The notes below the pieces were generated by a model. The model had not been told where the DNA came from and did not search any database. It worked only from the letters and a program-made list of their open reading frames with translations. The position numbers and the translations under genes are program-made. From Bradyrhizobium barranii subsp. barranii (GTDB lineage Bacteria; Pseudomonadota; Alphaproteobacteria; Rhizobiales; Xanthobacteraceae): 64,000 bases of DNA. The stretch spans positions 5,377,501 to 5,441,500 of the forward strand of contig NZ_CP086136.1 in assembly GCF_017565645.3 (NCBI RefSeq), read 5' to 3'. This document shows, piece after piece, positions 45,995 through 53,130 of the stretch. Numbering within the stretch: position 1 is the stretch's first letter; every line of letters starts with the position of its first letter.

Positions 45995-46324
45995 ATGAAG
46001 CACATTATTCCGAAGCACCTATCCGCGCCAACGCGGCGCTGGATCAAACAGATTTTGGCCGATTTCGATCTTGAATCGTTTCATTTTCGCCTCCTAACAA
46101 AGGCAGGTGAGGCCTGGGACCGCAGCGAACAGGCGCGCGAGCTTCTCGCGAAGGAGGGCATCACGACGCCGGATCGGTATGGCGTCGCCAAGACTCATCC
46201 CGCCATTGCCATCGAACGCGACTCCCGGCTGGCCTTTGCCAGGCTGCTGCGTGAGTTGGCGCTTGACGCGGCGGCGCCCGACAGCCGGCCGCCTCGCACC
46301 CCCGATTACGGGAGCCGCCGATAA
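45995..46324 (+). CDS. P27-type phage terminase small subunit
   Basis: This 109-residue protein shows the family pattern EGITTPDRYGVAKTHPAIAI followed by ERDSRLAFARLLRELALD. The P27 small terminase recognises the packaging site and recruits the large subunit. No large terminase gene is in view, which is what one expects if the island redirects a helper phage's packaging machine. The following gene begins at the overlapping TAATG. Confidence 0.88.
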   Translation: MKHIIPKHLSAPTRRWIKQILADFDLESFHFRLLTKAGEAWDRSEQARELLAKEGITTPDRYGVAKTHPAIAIERDSRLAFARLLRELALDAAAPDSRPPRTPDYGSRR

Positions 46325-46593
46325 TGCCCGTGCGTAAACGAACCGAGAGGCGGCGCAACGCCGGCACTCTCGATGATTGGGAATGGGCGCTCGAAATGGG
46401 TTGGCCGTGCACGGGGGATCTGGATGGAATCTGCGAACTCGACGCGCAAGGCTACCCTGACCGAGAGGCGGCGCGCGACGCTTGGCAACGGTTCGGCGCG
46501 CAGATCATGGCCAGGTGGCGCGCGGAACATCCGAATGGATCGAGGTACGCCTGCTGGGGACTCGAACAGTTCGGTGAGCCACCATGCCGGTAA
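46324..46593 (+). CDS. Island protein of unknown function (89 aa)
   Basis: The product is tryptophan-rich (DDWEWALEMGWPCTGDLDGI) with a second motif AWQRFGAQIMARWRAEHPNG. Proteins like this often sit next to small terminase genes in rhizobial islands. It overlaps both neighbours by 1-10 bp. No known domain is seen. Confidence 0.7.
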   Translation: MPVRKRTERRRNAGTLDDWEWALEMGWPCTGDLDGICELDAQGYPDREAARDAWQRFGAQIMARWRAEHPNGSRYACWGLEQFGEPPCR

Positions 46594-46856
46594 GGCCCGC
46601 AGGGCGCGCCAAGCGGCGCCGTTCCGCGCACATCACCCCGGAAGCCGTCGCGCTGTTTCGGCGGGGGATGCGCGCGCCACATGACCAGCACATCAGGATC
46701 GCCCTGGCCGCCGAGCTTGGCCGGAGCAAGTTCGCCGCCAGCCCGCTGGATCCCAAGCCGCAATCGTTGATCGGATGCGACCGCGAGCCGGCTGAGGTCG
46801 TGCTCGGGATTCGGGCGCAGCTGCTTAGTAAGATTAGAACAAAGGATTTCGAATGA
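46584..46856 (+). CDS. Island protein of unknown function (90 aa)
   Basis: This basic protein has an N-terminal Arg-rich stretch and a helical core (ITPEAVALFRRGMRAPHDQH). It may bind nucleic acid, judging only from charge. The ATG lies inside the end of the upstream gene and its stop overlaps the next start (ATGA). Confidence 0.6.
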   Translation: MPVRPAGRAKRRRSAHITPEAVALFRRGMRAPHDQHIRIALAAELGRSKFAASPLDPKPQSLIGCDREPAEVVLGIRAQLLSKIRTKDFE

Positions 46857-47041
46857 TTGATTGCAACAACACTACATCAGACGCGACCGAACCACCAACG
46901 AATCCAGTTGAAGGTTTTGTGTTCACGCCCGCCGGAAGCGACGTCGTTCAAGTCTGGCAAAAAATCAACGGCCAGTACGTGCGCATCGATGTTGCAGCTG
47001 CACGCCCTGATGAGGAAGCTTATATTGTCCACACCGCTTAA
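46853..47041 (+). CDS. Small phage-like protein (62 aa)
   Basis: The product starts MIDCNNTTSDATEPPTNPVE and has a beta-rich end (FTPAGSDVVQVWQKINGQYV). It overlaps the tail-fibre-like gene by 32 bp. Its composition fits a virion or tail component. The function is unknown. Confidence 0.55.
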   Translation: MIDCNNTTSDATEPPTNPVEGFVFTPAGSDVVQVWQKINGQYVRIDVAAARPDEEAYIVHTA

Positions 47042-47873
47042 TTCATACTCCACCGGCACTGTCGCAGTATCGGCGGACGGCACGACCGTTACCGGCACGA
47101 GCACCATTTGGTCCAGCGCCGGCAACGTCAAGCCTGGCGATCTATTCCAGAGCGGGCATTTTTGCGTTCCGATTACGGACGTCACAGACGACACGCACCT
47201 AACCATCACGCCCTGGCCGGGTTCGGCGCTGAGCGGCGCGTCGTACGTGGTCTGGAAAGTGTCGCAACAGCGCATCGTCGGCGAGACCTACGCGCGCGAC
47301 GTCGACAAGGTGGTTGGTGCGCTCAACACGTCTGGCTTCTTCGTCTTCGTCGACGTCAGCCAGACCGTGCCGGATCCATCTCTCGGCGACGACGGGCAAT
47401 ACGCGTTCCAGCCGACGACGGGCAAGACCTGGGCGAAGGTTGCCGGCGTCTGGACCTATCTCGGCATTTATAAGGCGTTCCAGCTCAAGGGCGCGTGGAG
47501 CGGCGCGACCGCTTACGCGGCCAACGACGTCGTGACGCTGAGCGGGTCGAGCTACGCGTGCGTTCTCGACCACACCAATCATACGCCGCCGAATGCGACC
47601 TATTGGCAGTTGTTGGCTGCGAAGGGGGACACTGGCAGCCCCGGCCCGACCGGCGCAGGCTACGGCGGCACGTCGACGACGTCGCTCGCGATCGGCACCG
47701 GATGCAAGGCGTTCACCACGCAGGCCGGACTTGCTTATCAGAATGGCGCGCGCGTGCGCGCGACTGCGACCGCTGGCGCAACCGGGTGGGTTGAGGGTGT
47801 CGCGACCTATAGCGGGACGACGAGAGCTGGCCCCGCAAATTCGGACAGTAGCTTGAGTGGATTTTCTGCCTGA
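47010..47873 (+). pseudogene. Phage tail-fibre-like protein, 3' end lost to an IS3 insertion
   Basis: The N-terminal part MRKLILSTPLNSYSTGTVAV and TTVTGTSTIWSSAGNVKPGD is a typical tail-fibre adhesin start. Further blocks are GQYAFQPTTGKTWAKVAGVW, a carbohydrate-binding-like repeat (AYAANDVVTLSGSSYACVLD), a short collagen-like patch (GDTGSPGPTGAG) and TTSLAIGTGCKAFTTQAGLA. At 47828 the IS3 element begins and the frame ends inside it at 47873. An SGNH-hydrolase-like tail remnant lies on the far side of the IS3 element. Confidence 0.7.
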
Positions 47874-47910
47874 CAGCGGCGAGGATTCTTGCTGCGAATC
47901 AGGAGCGAAG

Positions 47911-48216
47911 ATGACGAAGAAGAGCCGCCGGACGCATTCTCCGGCATTCAAGGCGAAGGTTGCTTTGGCTGCGGTCAAAGGCGACAAGACACTGGCGGAG
48001 CTGGCGCAACTGTTTGATGTTCATCCGAACCAGATCACGATCTGGAAAAACCAGCTCCTGGAAGGCGCCGCCGGCGTGTTTGGGCATGACAAGACATCGG
48101 CCGAGACGCCGGTCGATTTGAAGGCGTTACATGCCAAGATCGGCGAGCTGGCGTTGGAAAACGATTTTTTGTCCGGCGCGCTCACCAAGGCGGGCCTGCT
48201 GAGCGCAAAGCGATGA
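47911..48216 (+). CDS. IS3-family transposase OrfA
   Basis: This 101-residue protein has the helix-turn-helix SPAFKAKVALAAVKGDKTLA and AQLFDVHPNQITIWKNQLLE, then a leucine-zipper region at the C-terminus. It recognises the element's ends. The stop overlaps the OrfB start (ATGA). Confidence 0.93.
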   Translation: MTKKSRRTHSPAFKAKVALAAVKGDKTLAELAQLFDVHPNQITIWKNQLLEGAAGVFGHDKTSAETPVDLKALHAKIGELALENDFLSGALTKAGLLSAKR

Positions 48217-49040
48217 TCGACCGCGATCATGATCTTTCTATCGTGCGCCAGGCGAAGGTCCTGAAGCTGGCTCGCAGCACGGTCTACTATGAACCTCGGC
48301 CAGTTTCGGCCGAGGACCTTGCCTTGATGCGTCGGCTCGATGAGCTGCATCTCGATTATCCCTTCGCGGGAGCGCGTATGCTGCGATCGTTGCTGCGGCG
48401 GGAGGGCGTATACGCCGGTCGCCGCCACATCGCGACGCTGATGAAGCGCATGGGGATCGAGGCGGTCTATCGTCGCCCGAACACGAGCAAGCCGGCTCCG
48501 GGTCACAAGATCTACCCGTACCTGTTGCGCGGATTGAAGATCGAGCGGCCCGACCATGCGTGGGCAATGGACATCACCTACATTCCGATGCGGCGTGGCT
48601 TCGTCTATCTCGCGGCGGTCGTCGATGTGTTCAGCCGACGGGTCCTGGCCCATCGCGTCTCGATCACAATGGAGGCGGCCTTCTGCGTCGAAGCGGTCCA
48701 GGAGGCGTTGGCGAAGCACGGCAGGCCCGAGATTTTCAACACGGATCAGGGCAGCCAGTTCACCAGCCTCGAGTTCACCGATGTGCTGCTGGACGCGAAG
48801 ATCGCCATCAGCATGGACGGCAAGGGCGCCTGGCGCGACAACGTGTTTGTCGAGCGGCTCTGGCGCACGGTCAAATACGAAGAAGTATATCTCCGCGCCT
48901 ACGACAGCGTGTCCGAGGCGCGAGCGTCAATTGCCAAGTATCTGGCCTTCTACAATCAGGGACGCCCTCACTCGAGCCTTGACGGGCGCACGCCCGACGA
49001 GGCTTACTTCGGCACGCAAGCTATGGTGATGGCCGCATGA
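48213..49040 (+). CDS. IS3-family transposase OrfB (DDE integrase core)
   Basis: This 275-residue protein has an HTH_21-type N-terminal part (DLALMRRLDELHLDYPFAGA). The rve core has AWAMDITYIPMRRGFVYLAA (first Asp), IFNTDQGSQFTSLEF (second Asp) and DNVFVERLWRTVKYEEVYL (Glu), ending FYNQGRPHSSLDGRTPDEAY. It has its own ATG overlapping OrfA, so no frameshift is needed for its synthesis, although an OrfAB fusion may also be made. Confidence 0.94.
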   Translation: MIDRDHDLSIVRQAKVLKLARSTVYYEPRPVSAEDLALMRRLDELHLDYPFAGARMLRSLLRREGVYAGRRHIATLMKRMGIEAVYRRPNTSKPAPGHKIYPYLLRGLKIERPDHAWAMDITYIPMRRGFVYLAAVVDVFSRRVLAHRVSITMEAAFCVEAVQEALAKHGRPEIFNTDQGSQFTSLEFTDVLLDAKIAISMDGKGAWRDNVFVERLWRTVKYEEVYLRAYDSVSEARASIAKYLAFYNQGRPHSSLDGRTPDEAYFGTQAMVMAA

Positions 49041-49228
49041 CCGTCGCCGACGGTTTTGTCGTCGCTCTGGTCGGGCTACGCCCTCCCGACGCAACGACAA
49101 AACCGTAAAGCCCCGCGTTCAGCATAACCCGGCAGGAATCCACTTAAATCCAGCGGGGCGCTGTCCAAACAACCGGGGCCAGCTCTTCGAAAGTCGCGCA
49201 CTACTTTTCATTTTTGAAAAATGGATAA

Positions 49229-49426
49229 GTTAAAACGATTGCCACGGTAGACGGTGTTCACCCGAACAACGCTGGCTCAGCTACGATGGCCACCATCATT
49301 TACAACGCCATGCAGCCAGCGGAGTGCCTTACTAGTAAAGTTCTACCACGGCCAAGCGCTGGCGCCTCCGCGCGGCGCATCAGGGTTGTCCCTTCGCCAT
49401 TGGATCAGCGCGCTCTTGAAGCATGA
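49229..49426 (+). pseudogene. Remnant of an SGNH-hydrolase-like tail domain
   Basis: A frame without a start codon encodes VKTIATVDGVHPNNAGSATM and then ATIIYNAMQP. DGVHPNxxGxxxMA is the block V of SGNH/GDSL hydrolases, carrying the catalytic Asp and His. The domain is otherwise missing. It probably was the C-terminal domain of the tail-fibre gene upstream, lost by a deletion that preceded or accompanied the IS3 insertion. Confidence 0.5.
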
Positions 49427-49594
49427 AGCGTATGGATTGCCCGACTCAACGCCTTTGCAGGCAGCCGTCGCACGAGCCACTTCCGCGGAGCTCCACCACT
49501 CGGGGGCGTTCGATGTCGCGGTCATGGATATCCCGATGAGCGAAATCACCATGGCGGCGTACCACCATAGGCGCTCGTTTTTCAGTATCCGCAC
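49343..49594 (-). CDS. Small membrane protein of unknown function (83 aa)
   Basis: The product starts MRILKNERLWWYAAMVISLI, one membrane segment followed by a short polar domain with two Cys (AACKGVESGNPYASCFKSAL). GTG at 49594 is preceded by GGAGG 8 bp upstream on the minus strand, an excellent ribosome binding site. The layout, one anchor and a Cys pair, could be a spanin- or lysis-related protein, but that is a guess. It overlaps the SGNH remnant on the other strand. Confidence 0.6.
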   Translation of the reverse strand: MRILKNERLWWYAAMVISLIGISMTATSNAPEWWSSAEVARATAACKGVESGNPYASCFKSALIQWRRDNPDAPRGGASAWPW

Positions 49595-50004
49595 CGCAGA
49601 ATCCTCCGGCCGCGCAGCCTACTCCGCCACAACCGCTCCGTGCAAGCCCGCCATATAGCTACTTGACGCGCGCCGCAAATTGATCCTGCGGCTGAATCGC
49701 CACCCAGCCACTACTAAGGAGATGTCTCCCAGGGAGGATCATTGCCCAACGACGACTTTCAACGACAAATCGGCCAGTTGCCGATCAAACTTAAACGCCA
49801 ACTCGCGACGGCGCTGCCTGCGATCCGAGCCTGATCGCCAAATCACTGGCTACGACCAGTCCTGGTAGTTGCTCTAGGGCATTCGTCCGGAGGATACGTT
49901 GCCCTGGTCAGCTTCTCCCTCCCTTGAGGCTGACCGGGCGAAGTTAGCGGCGCGTGATAGGGACAGCGCTTTATCTCCAAACGAGGCGCCGAGTCACGTT
50001 GCCG
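49595..50004. other. Intergenic stretch with a possible truncated phage gene and the start of the structured elements
   Basis: A short frame at 49742-49834 has a TTG start after GGGAGGA and encodes LPNDDFQRQIGQLPIKLKRQ and a stop after 30 residues. It recalls the N-terminus of HK97 gp10-like tail proteins and may be a truncated relic. From 49903 the region forms structured element A. Nothing else is recognised. Confidence 0.4.
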
Positions 50005-50009
50005 CTAAC
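49903..50009. ncRNA. Structured element A (candidate RNA, unknown family)
   Basis: A 10-bp hairpin (49903-49912 with 49929-49938, one G-T pair) is followed by CGAA and then a multi-stem element. P1 is GTTAGCGGC/GCCGCTAAC (49943-49951 with 50001-50009), P2 is CGTGA/TCACG, the internal loop is TAGGGACA opposite CGAG, and P3 is GCGC/GCGC. The same layout recurs at 50735 and 50842 with different stem sequences. Orientation is not settled: the loops are read here on the plus strand, while the neighbouring genes are on the minus strand. It overlaps the stop codon of the 50005-50235 gene. Confidence 0.6.
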
Positions 50010-50235
50010 GTTCCCGCTGTTTAGGTCGCGCGGCTGCCACCGTGAGCCCGGTGTGATCCTTTAGGCTATCGATTACCTTGAGCGCGGCTTCGAGTTCATC
50101 TCGAAGATGCTTCGTAATCCGCAGAACGCCGCTCGCGAGCTCCTCGCGGCTGATATCTGCACCGTGAGCAACTTTTTCTTCGAGGTCGCGTATAGCTTCG
50201 TCGATCTTGTGCAGCGAGAGTGTGCTAGGCATCAT
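50005..50235 (-). CDS. Small helical protein of unknown function (76 aa)
   Basis: The product starts MMPSTLSLHKIDEAIRDLEE and is helical and charged (VLRITKHLRDELEAALKVID), probably a coiled coil. A GACGGAG lies upstream of the ATG pair at 50235. It follows the 50251-50559 gene by 15 bp on the same strand, so they form an operon. Its end overlaps the P1 stem of element A. The function is unknown. Confidence 0.6.
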   Translation of the reverse strand: MMPSTLSLHKIDEAIRDLEEKVAHGADISREELASGVLRITKHLRDELEAALKVIDSLKDHTGLTVAAARPKQRER

Positions 50236-50250
50236 CCGGCTCCGTCCTGA

Positions 50251-50559
50251 TTAAGGGGCCGGCATCCGCCGACCACAGCGTAAAAATGCGTCCGCTACAC
50301 GGTTGAGTAAAGCGGGTGGCGTTGCGGGAAAATCTGTCCCCATCTCGCGTCTGAGCGCCTCGAATTCGGATAAGGTCGAAAGAGGGCAATCCGCCACCGC
50401 GTCCATTTTTGAGCAGATAACTTCAACCCGGGATCGCCAATCGGCCATCTGTTCTTCAGTTCGCTGTGGCGCGTACGTGTCTTCTGCCGGTGTATGGCTT
50501 GTCCTACGGACGTAGTCCGTGAATGCTTGGATTGCCGCTACCACTTCGGTCCTAGGCAC
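50251..50559 (-). CDS. Hypothetical island protein (102 aa)
   Basis: The start is a GTG at 50559, 8 bp after AGGAG on the minus strand; this decides it against a longer frame to 50643. The product begins VPRTEVVAAIQAFTDYVRRT, with EEQMADWRSRVEVICSKMDA and a Pro-rich end. No domain is recognised. It leads a two-gene operon bracketed by the structured elements A and B. Confidence 0.6.
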   Translation of the reverse strand: MPRTEVVAAIQAFTDYVRRTSHTPAEDTYAPQRTEEQMADWRSRVEVICSKMDAVADCPLSTLSEFEALRREMGTDFPATPPALLNRVADAFLRCGRRMPAP

Positions 50560-50734
50560 GGCGGCTACTCCTATGAGGCGGAGCCAGCTCGAACAGTTGC
50601 AGGCCGAGCACTTTGATATGGCATGCACGCGGGGGCGCGACAACCCACCGGTGTTGGTAGGTGCTTCCAGTTCTTCTCAGCGATACTCCTTGGTGGCACC
50701 AGGGGGGGATTTTGGCCCCCTCGGGAGCAAAGGC

Positions 50735-50836
50735 GGCCAGCCCCAGTCTTCGAGGACGGGCTGGCCACCGAAGTTAGCGTGATAGGGACGGCGCTTCATC
50801 GCTCCATCGCGAAGCGCCGAGTCATGTCGCCCTAAC
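50735..50836. ncRNA. Structured element B (candidate RNA, same family as A)
   Basis: A perfect 9-bp hairpin, GGCCAGCCC/GGGCTGGCC (50735-50743 with 50758-50766), precedes ACCGAA and the core. P1 is GTTAG/CTAAC, P2 is CGTGA/TCATG with a G-T pair, the internal loop is TAGGGACG opposite CGAG, and P3 is GCGCTTC/GAAGCGC (7 bp). The loop motif matches element A while P3 differs in length and sequence but stays paired. Element C starts 5 bp later. Confidence 0.62.
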
Positions 50837-50841
50837 ACTGG

Positions 50842-50908
50842 GCAGCGCGGGTGTGGCAGGGACAGCGTCGGTTGCGCATTTCCCGGCGCCGAGTCGCGCC
50901 CGCGCTGC
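50842..50908. ncRNA. Structured element C (candidate RNA, same family as A and B)
   Basis: P1 is GCAGCGCGGG/CCCGCGCTGC (50842-50851 with 50899-50908, 10 bp perfect), P2 is TGTGG/TCGCG with wobble pairs, the internal loop is CAGGGACA opposite CGAG, and P3 is GCGTCGG/CCGGCGC with one wobble. It lacks the leading hairpin seen in A and B. Every stem has a sequence different from A and B yet pairs, while the loop is kept, which is covariation by eye. Confidence 0.62.
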
Positions 50909-50959
50909 TTAGATAGGGATGTTAGCAAAAGTCTCGTGACACCCGGAGAGGGGGGGGGG

Positions 50960-51178
50960 ATGACTAAGGTCACCGTCCACAAGGTTTTTCTCTACGAACC
51001 CCAGGAAGACGAGCCGCTTGTTTCTCGGCGAATGGCGACTCGCGCGGGCGCGGTCGCCATGTGCGGGGTAGTCATAGAAGGCACTGGGTGCGTGATAGAC
51101 GCAACGGACCTTGAGACGGGAAACCAATGGACTGCGCTGGACTTCGACCCAGTCGCTGCGGGCCGCGAGAAAACCTAA
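50960..51178 (+). CDS. Hypothetical small protein (72 aa)
   Basis: The product starts MTKVTVHKVFLYEPQEDEPL and has a beta-rich second half (VVIEGTGCVIDATDLETGNQ). The ATG lies right after a purine-rich GAGAGGGGGG run. The composition suggests a small soluble fold. It lies directly after elements B and C on the plus strand and could be controlled by them if they are read as its leader. No domain is recognised. Confidence 0.6.
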   Translation: MTKVTVHKVFLYEPQEDEPLVSRRMATRAGAVAMCGVVIEGTGCVIDATDLETGNQWTALDFDPVAAGREKT

Positions 51179-51512
51179 CCAAATCAATCAGAGCAACGCG
51201 CGACACCGGGTCAACAGGTGGGCAACCTGTAATGCGAGCGTCGCGCGTTGCAACTCAGAAAGGGGCTCGCCTCAAATTAGCTCGCATTCCTACTAACGAG
51301 ATATCGCTGCCAGCTTCTGATATTTGAAGTGTGACCGAGCGGGCTGACGAGAAGCTGTCGAGACAATCCCGAAGAGATAATGATGCGGGCTCATGGCGTT
51401 CCGCAGAGGGGGGCGGGCGATGGCGCGGGTGCACAGCGATCCCTGTCAATTTAGACAGGTGCGCCCCTGCCTGATGTTGGCACATGATCATCACTGACGG
51501 AGGGCCAAAGCT
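51179..51512. other. Intergenic region with structured candidate D
   Basis: These 330 bp hold the long-stemmed candidate D (51193-51251) and a short hairpin CTGTC-AATTTA-GACAG near 51445-51460. No gene is supported. Confidence 0.45.
51193..51251. ncRNA. Structured candidate D, a possible diverged relative of A-C
   Basis: An outer stem of 12 perfect pairs (GCAACGCGCGAC/GTCGCGCGTTGC, 51193-51204 with 51240-51251) encloses a 6-bp hairpin ACAGGT/ACCTGT. Between them, the 5' side has CCGGGTCA and the 3' side has CGAG, comparable to CAGGGACA opposite CGAG in element C. The match to the family is loose, so membership is uncertain, but the stem itself is too long to be ignored. Confidence 0.4.
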
Positions 51513-51800
51513 ATGCAGCGCTATTATTTCCCGATCATCCACAACGGTCGCTTTCAGCCAGACAGCGATGGCGAGGTGTTTGGCTCGGCCGATCTCGCGG
51601 GTCAATACGGCGCTCGTGTCGCGCAAGATATCGGCAGCGACCCAGACTACGATCCTTTTAGCGAAACTGTCGTGGTCGTGGTTGACGACTCCGGCACCGA
51701 GATCGCGCGGCACAGGGTTGAAGAGCGGCGGAGCGATGGAGGCGAGCCAAGCTCAGGCCGCGAGGAGGGGCTATGGCGTGGAGGGTCAGGTCCCGTTTGA
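51513..51800 (+). CDS. DUF6894-like small protein (95 aa)
   Basis: The product starts MQRYYFPIIHNGRFQPDSDG, the typical DUF6894 beginning in which YYF-type strands precede a DxxG turn, followed by SADLAGQYGARVAQDIGSDP. Family members are common in rhizobia and have no known function. GGAGGG lies 9 bp before the ATG. The C-terminal 25 residues are Gly/Ser/Glu-rich. Confidence 0.7.
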   Translation: MQRYYFPIIHNGRFQPDSDGEVFGSADLAGQYGARVAQDIGSDPDYDPFSETVVVVVDDSGTEIARHRVEERRSDGGEPSSGREEGLWRGGSGPV

Positions 51801-51911
51801 CTGGTCCTATGCCTGACGCTGTGGCACGGTGCAGCAAGTGGTTAACGAAGGCAGCTGATTCTCATTGGCAAGCGTACCACGAAGGGCTAGGAAGGCCTGG
51901 GTAGGGCGTGA

Positions 51912-53042
51912 ATGGCTGGCGATACAACCTTTAAGCTTCGCTACGTGGGGACGCGCTTCAATGGCGCGCGGTTGCCCGTTGACGTGCTCACCGATCTTCC
52001 GGCCTTTCGAGATTTGCTCGTAGCCTTCGCTAAAGACGAATGGCGCGACCTAAATGCCGGTCGAAAGCGCGTTCCAAAGGGATTCGACAAGAGCATCAGT
52101 TTTGATCTGGTCGGGATAGACGATGGCAGTGCCGTTCCTCTCCTGAACTGGAGCCGAAACGCTGCGCAAGAAAACCTTCCAGGCTTCGAAGATGAACTGC
52201 AGGACATCGTGGGCGGCTCGTATTTGGATGTCGTTCAGCTAATTGATGGCGCTGGGCATGAGCAATTTCCCAAGTCTCTTTCCTCGGAGCACATACGCGC
52301 TCTAAACCGGCTTGGATCTGGCCTGAGAGAGCACGAGAAGATCGAGTTTCTAGGAAGCTCGGGACAGGATGGCAAAGTAGTTTATCTAGACAGCTACCGC
52401 AGAAAGGCCCTCATTACACGCGTGCGAGAGACATACCATGCGCGATTTGAAGGCGTTGGTATCTTGCGCGGATCATTCGCTGACGAGGTGATGGGACGTG
52501 TCGTTCTTGCCACGCCAGAGCACGGTGAGATCACCATTCCGCTCGAAAGTGATCGGGTAAAAGAAGAATTCGACGGCAATATTGATTCAGAAGTTCAATT
52601 CGATCTTCAGATTGAAATGGACAATGCCGACAGATTGCGCGGGGTCGTCGGTGTCTTCGATTTAGAGCTAATTGACGTAGAAAGTGGTGCTGATCTGTTG
52701 AGATGCCGAAATAGGCTTGCGGAGCTGAGGGCTCTCTCTGATGGGTGGCACGACGGCGTTGGTCGTCGCATAGCCGATGACGCTGTAGAGCTTGCCAATC
52801 GCTTCCTCGGCAAGCGCCCTACGCTGTCCAAGCGATATCACATCTACCCCACCGAAGAGGGCGGAATACTTATCGAGTTTGAAGCCAACTCGTGGGACAT
52901 CTCGGTCGAATTTTTGCCAGGGGGTGGAATGGAGCTTTACGGAGTGCAAATCGACGGGGCTGACGAGCTTCAGCCGGTGCAGTTTTCGGACATCGACGGG
53001 GACTTCATGGCGGCTTTCGACCGGCGAGTGAAGGGCGGCTAA
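51912..53042 (+). CDS. Unknown protein, first gene of a two-gene system (376 aa)
   Basis: This soluble 376-residue protein starts MAGDTTFKLRYVGTRFNGAR. Segments include LPVDVLTDLPAFRDLLVAFA, a middle domain near residues 150-240 with beta strands (VVLATPEHGEITIPLESDRV), and a C-terminal part with SDGWHDGVGRRIADDAVELA, IYPTEEGGILIEFEANSWDI and VEFLPGGGMELYGVQIDG, listed as separate strands. No known domain or catalytic motif is seen. The partner gene begins 5 bp downstream. I recall similar gene pairs in other islands, without a function. The base composition is lower in GC than the core genes, which suggests recent gain. Confidence 0.75.
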   Translation: MAGDTTFKLRYVGTRFNGARLPVDVLTDLPAFRDLLVAFAKDEWRDLNAGRKRVPKGFDKSISFDLVGIDDGSAVPLLNWSRNAAQENLPGFEDELQDIVGGSYLDVVQLIDGAGHEQFPKSLSSEHIRALNRLGSGLREHEKIEFLGSSGQDGKVVYLDSYRRKALITRVRETYHARFEGVGILRGSFADEVMGRVVLATPEHGEITIPLESDRVKEEFDGNIDSEVQFDLQIEMDNADRLRGVVGVFDLELIDVESGADLLRCRNRLAELRALSDGWHDGVGRRIADDAVELANRFLGKRPTLSKRYHIYPTEEGGILIEFEANSWDISVEFLPGGGMELYGVQIDGADELQPVQFSDIDGDFMAAFDRRVKGG

Positions 53043-53130
53043 GGGCGATGGGCGACAAACTGACAGACCAGACCGAGATACTTTTTAGGCAGATACATCC
53101 AACTTTCATCGAGAATGGAGAGCCCTCTAG

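Larger units (their letters stand above)
47829..49180 (+). mobile_element. IS3-family insertion sequence
   Basis: This 1352-bp element has ends GGCCCCGCAAATTCGGACAG and, on the complement, GGCCCCGGTTGTTTGGACAG. AGCT is repeated at 47825-47828 and 49181-49184 as the target duplication. It carries orfA and orfB. Confidence 0.9.
50560..50959. other. Intergenic region dominated by hairpins and structured elements B and C
   Basis: No gene fits these 400 bp. Before element B there is an AGGGGGG-GATTTTG-GCCCCC hairpin near 50700-50720. Elements B and C fill 50735-50908. A run of about ten G residues (50948-50957) just before the next ATG serves as part of its ribosome binding site. Confidence 0.5.

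Noticed and set aside
49943..50836. Integron attC sites, suggested by GTTAGCG and CGCTAAC at the ends of elements A and B
   Set aside because: In attC the top strand reads RYYYAAC first and GTTRRRY last. Here the order is reversed within each element, there is no integron integrase, and element C lacks these ends.
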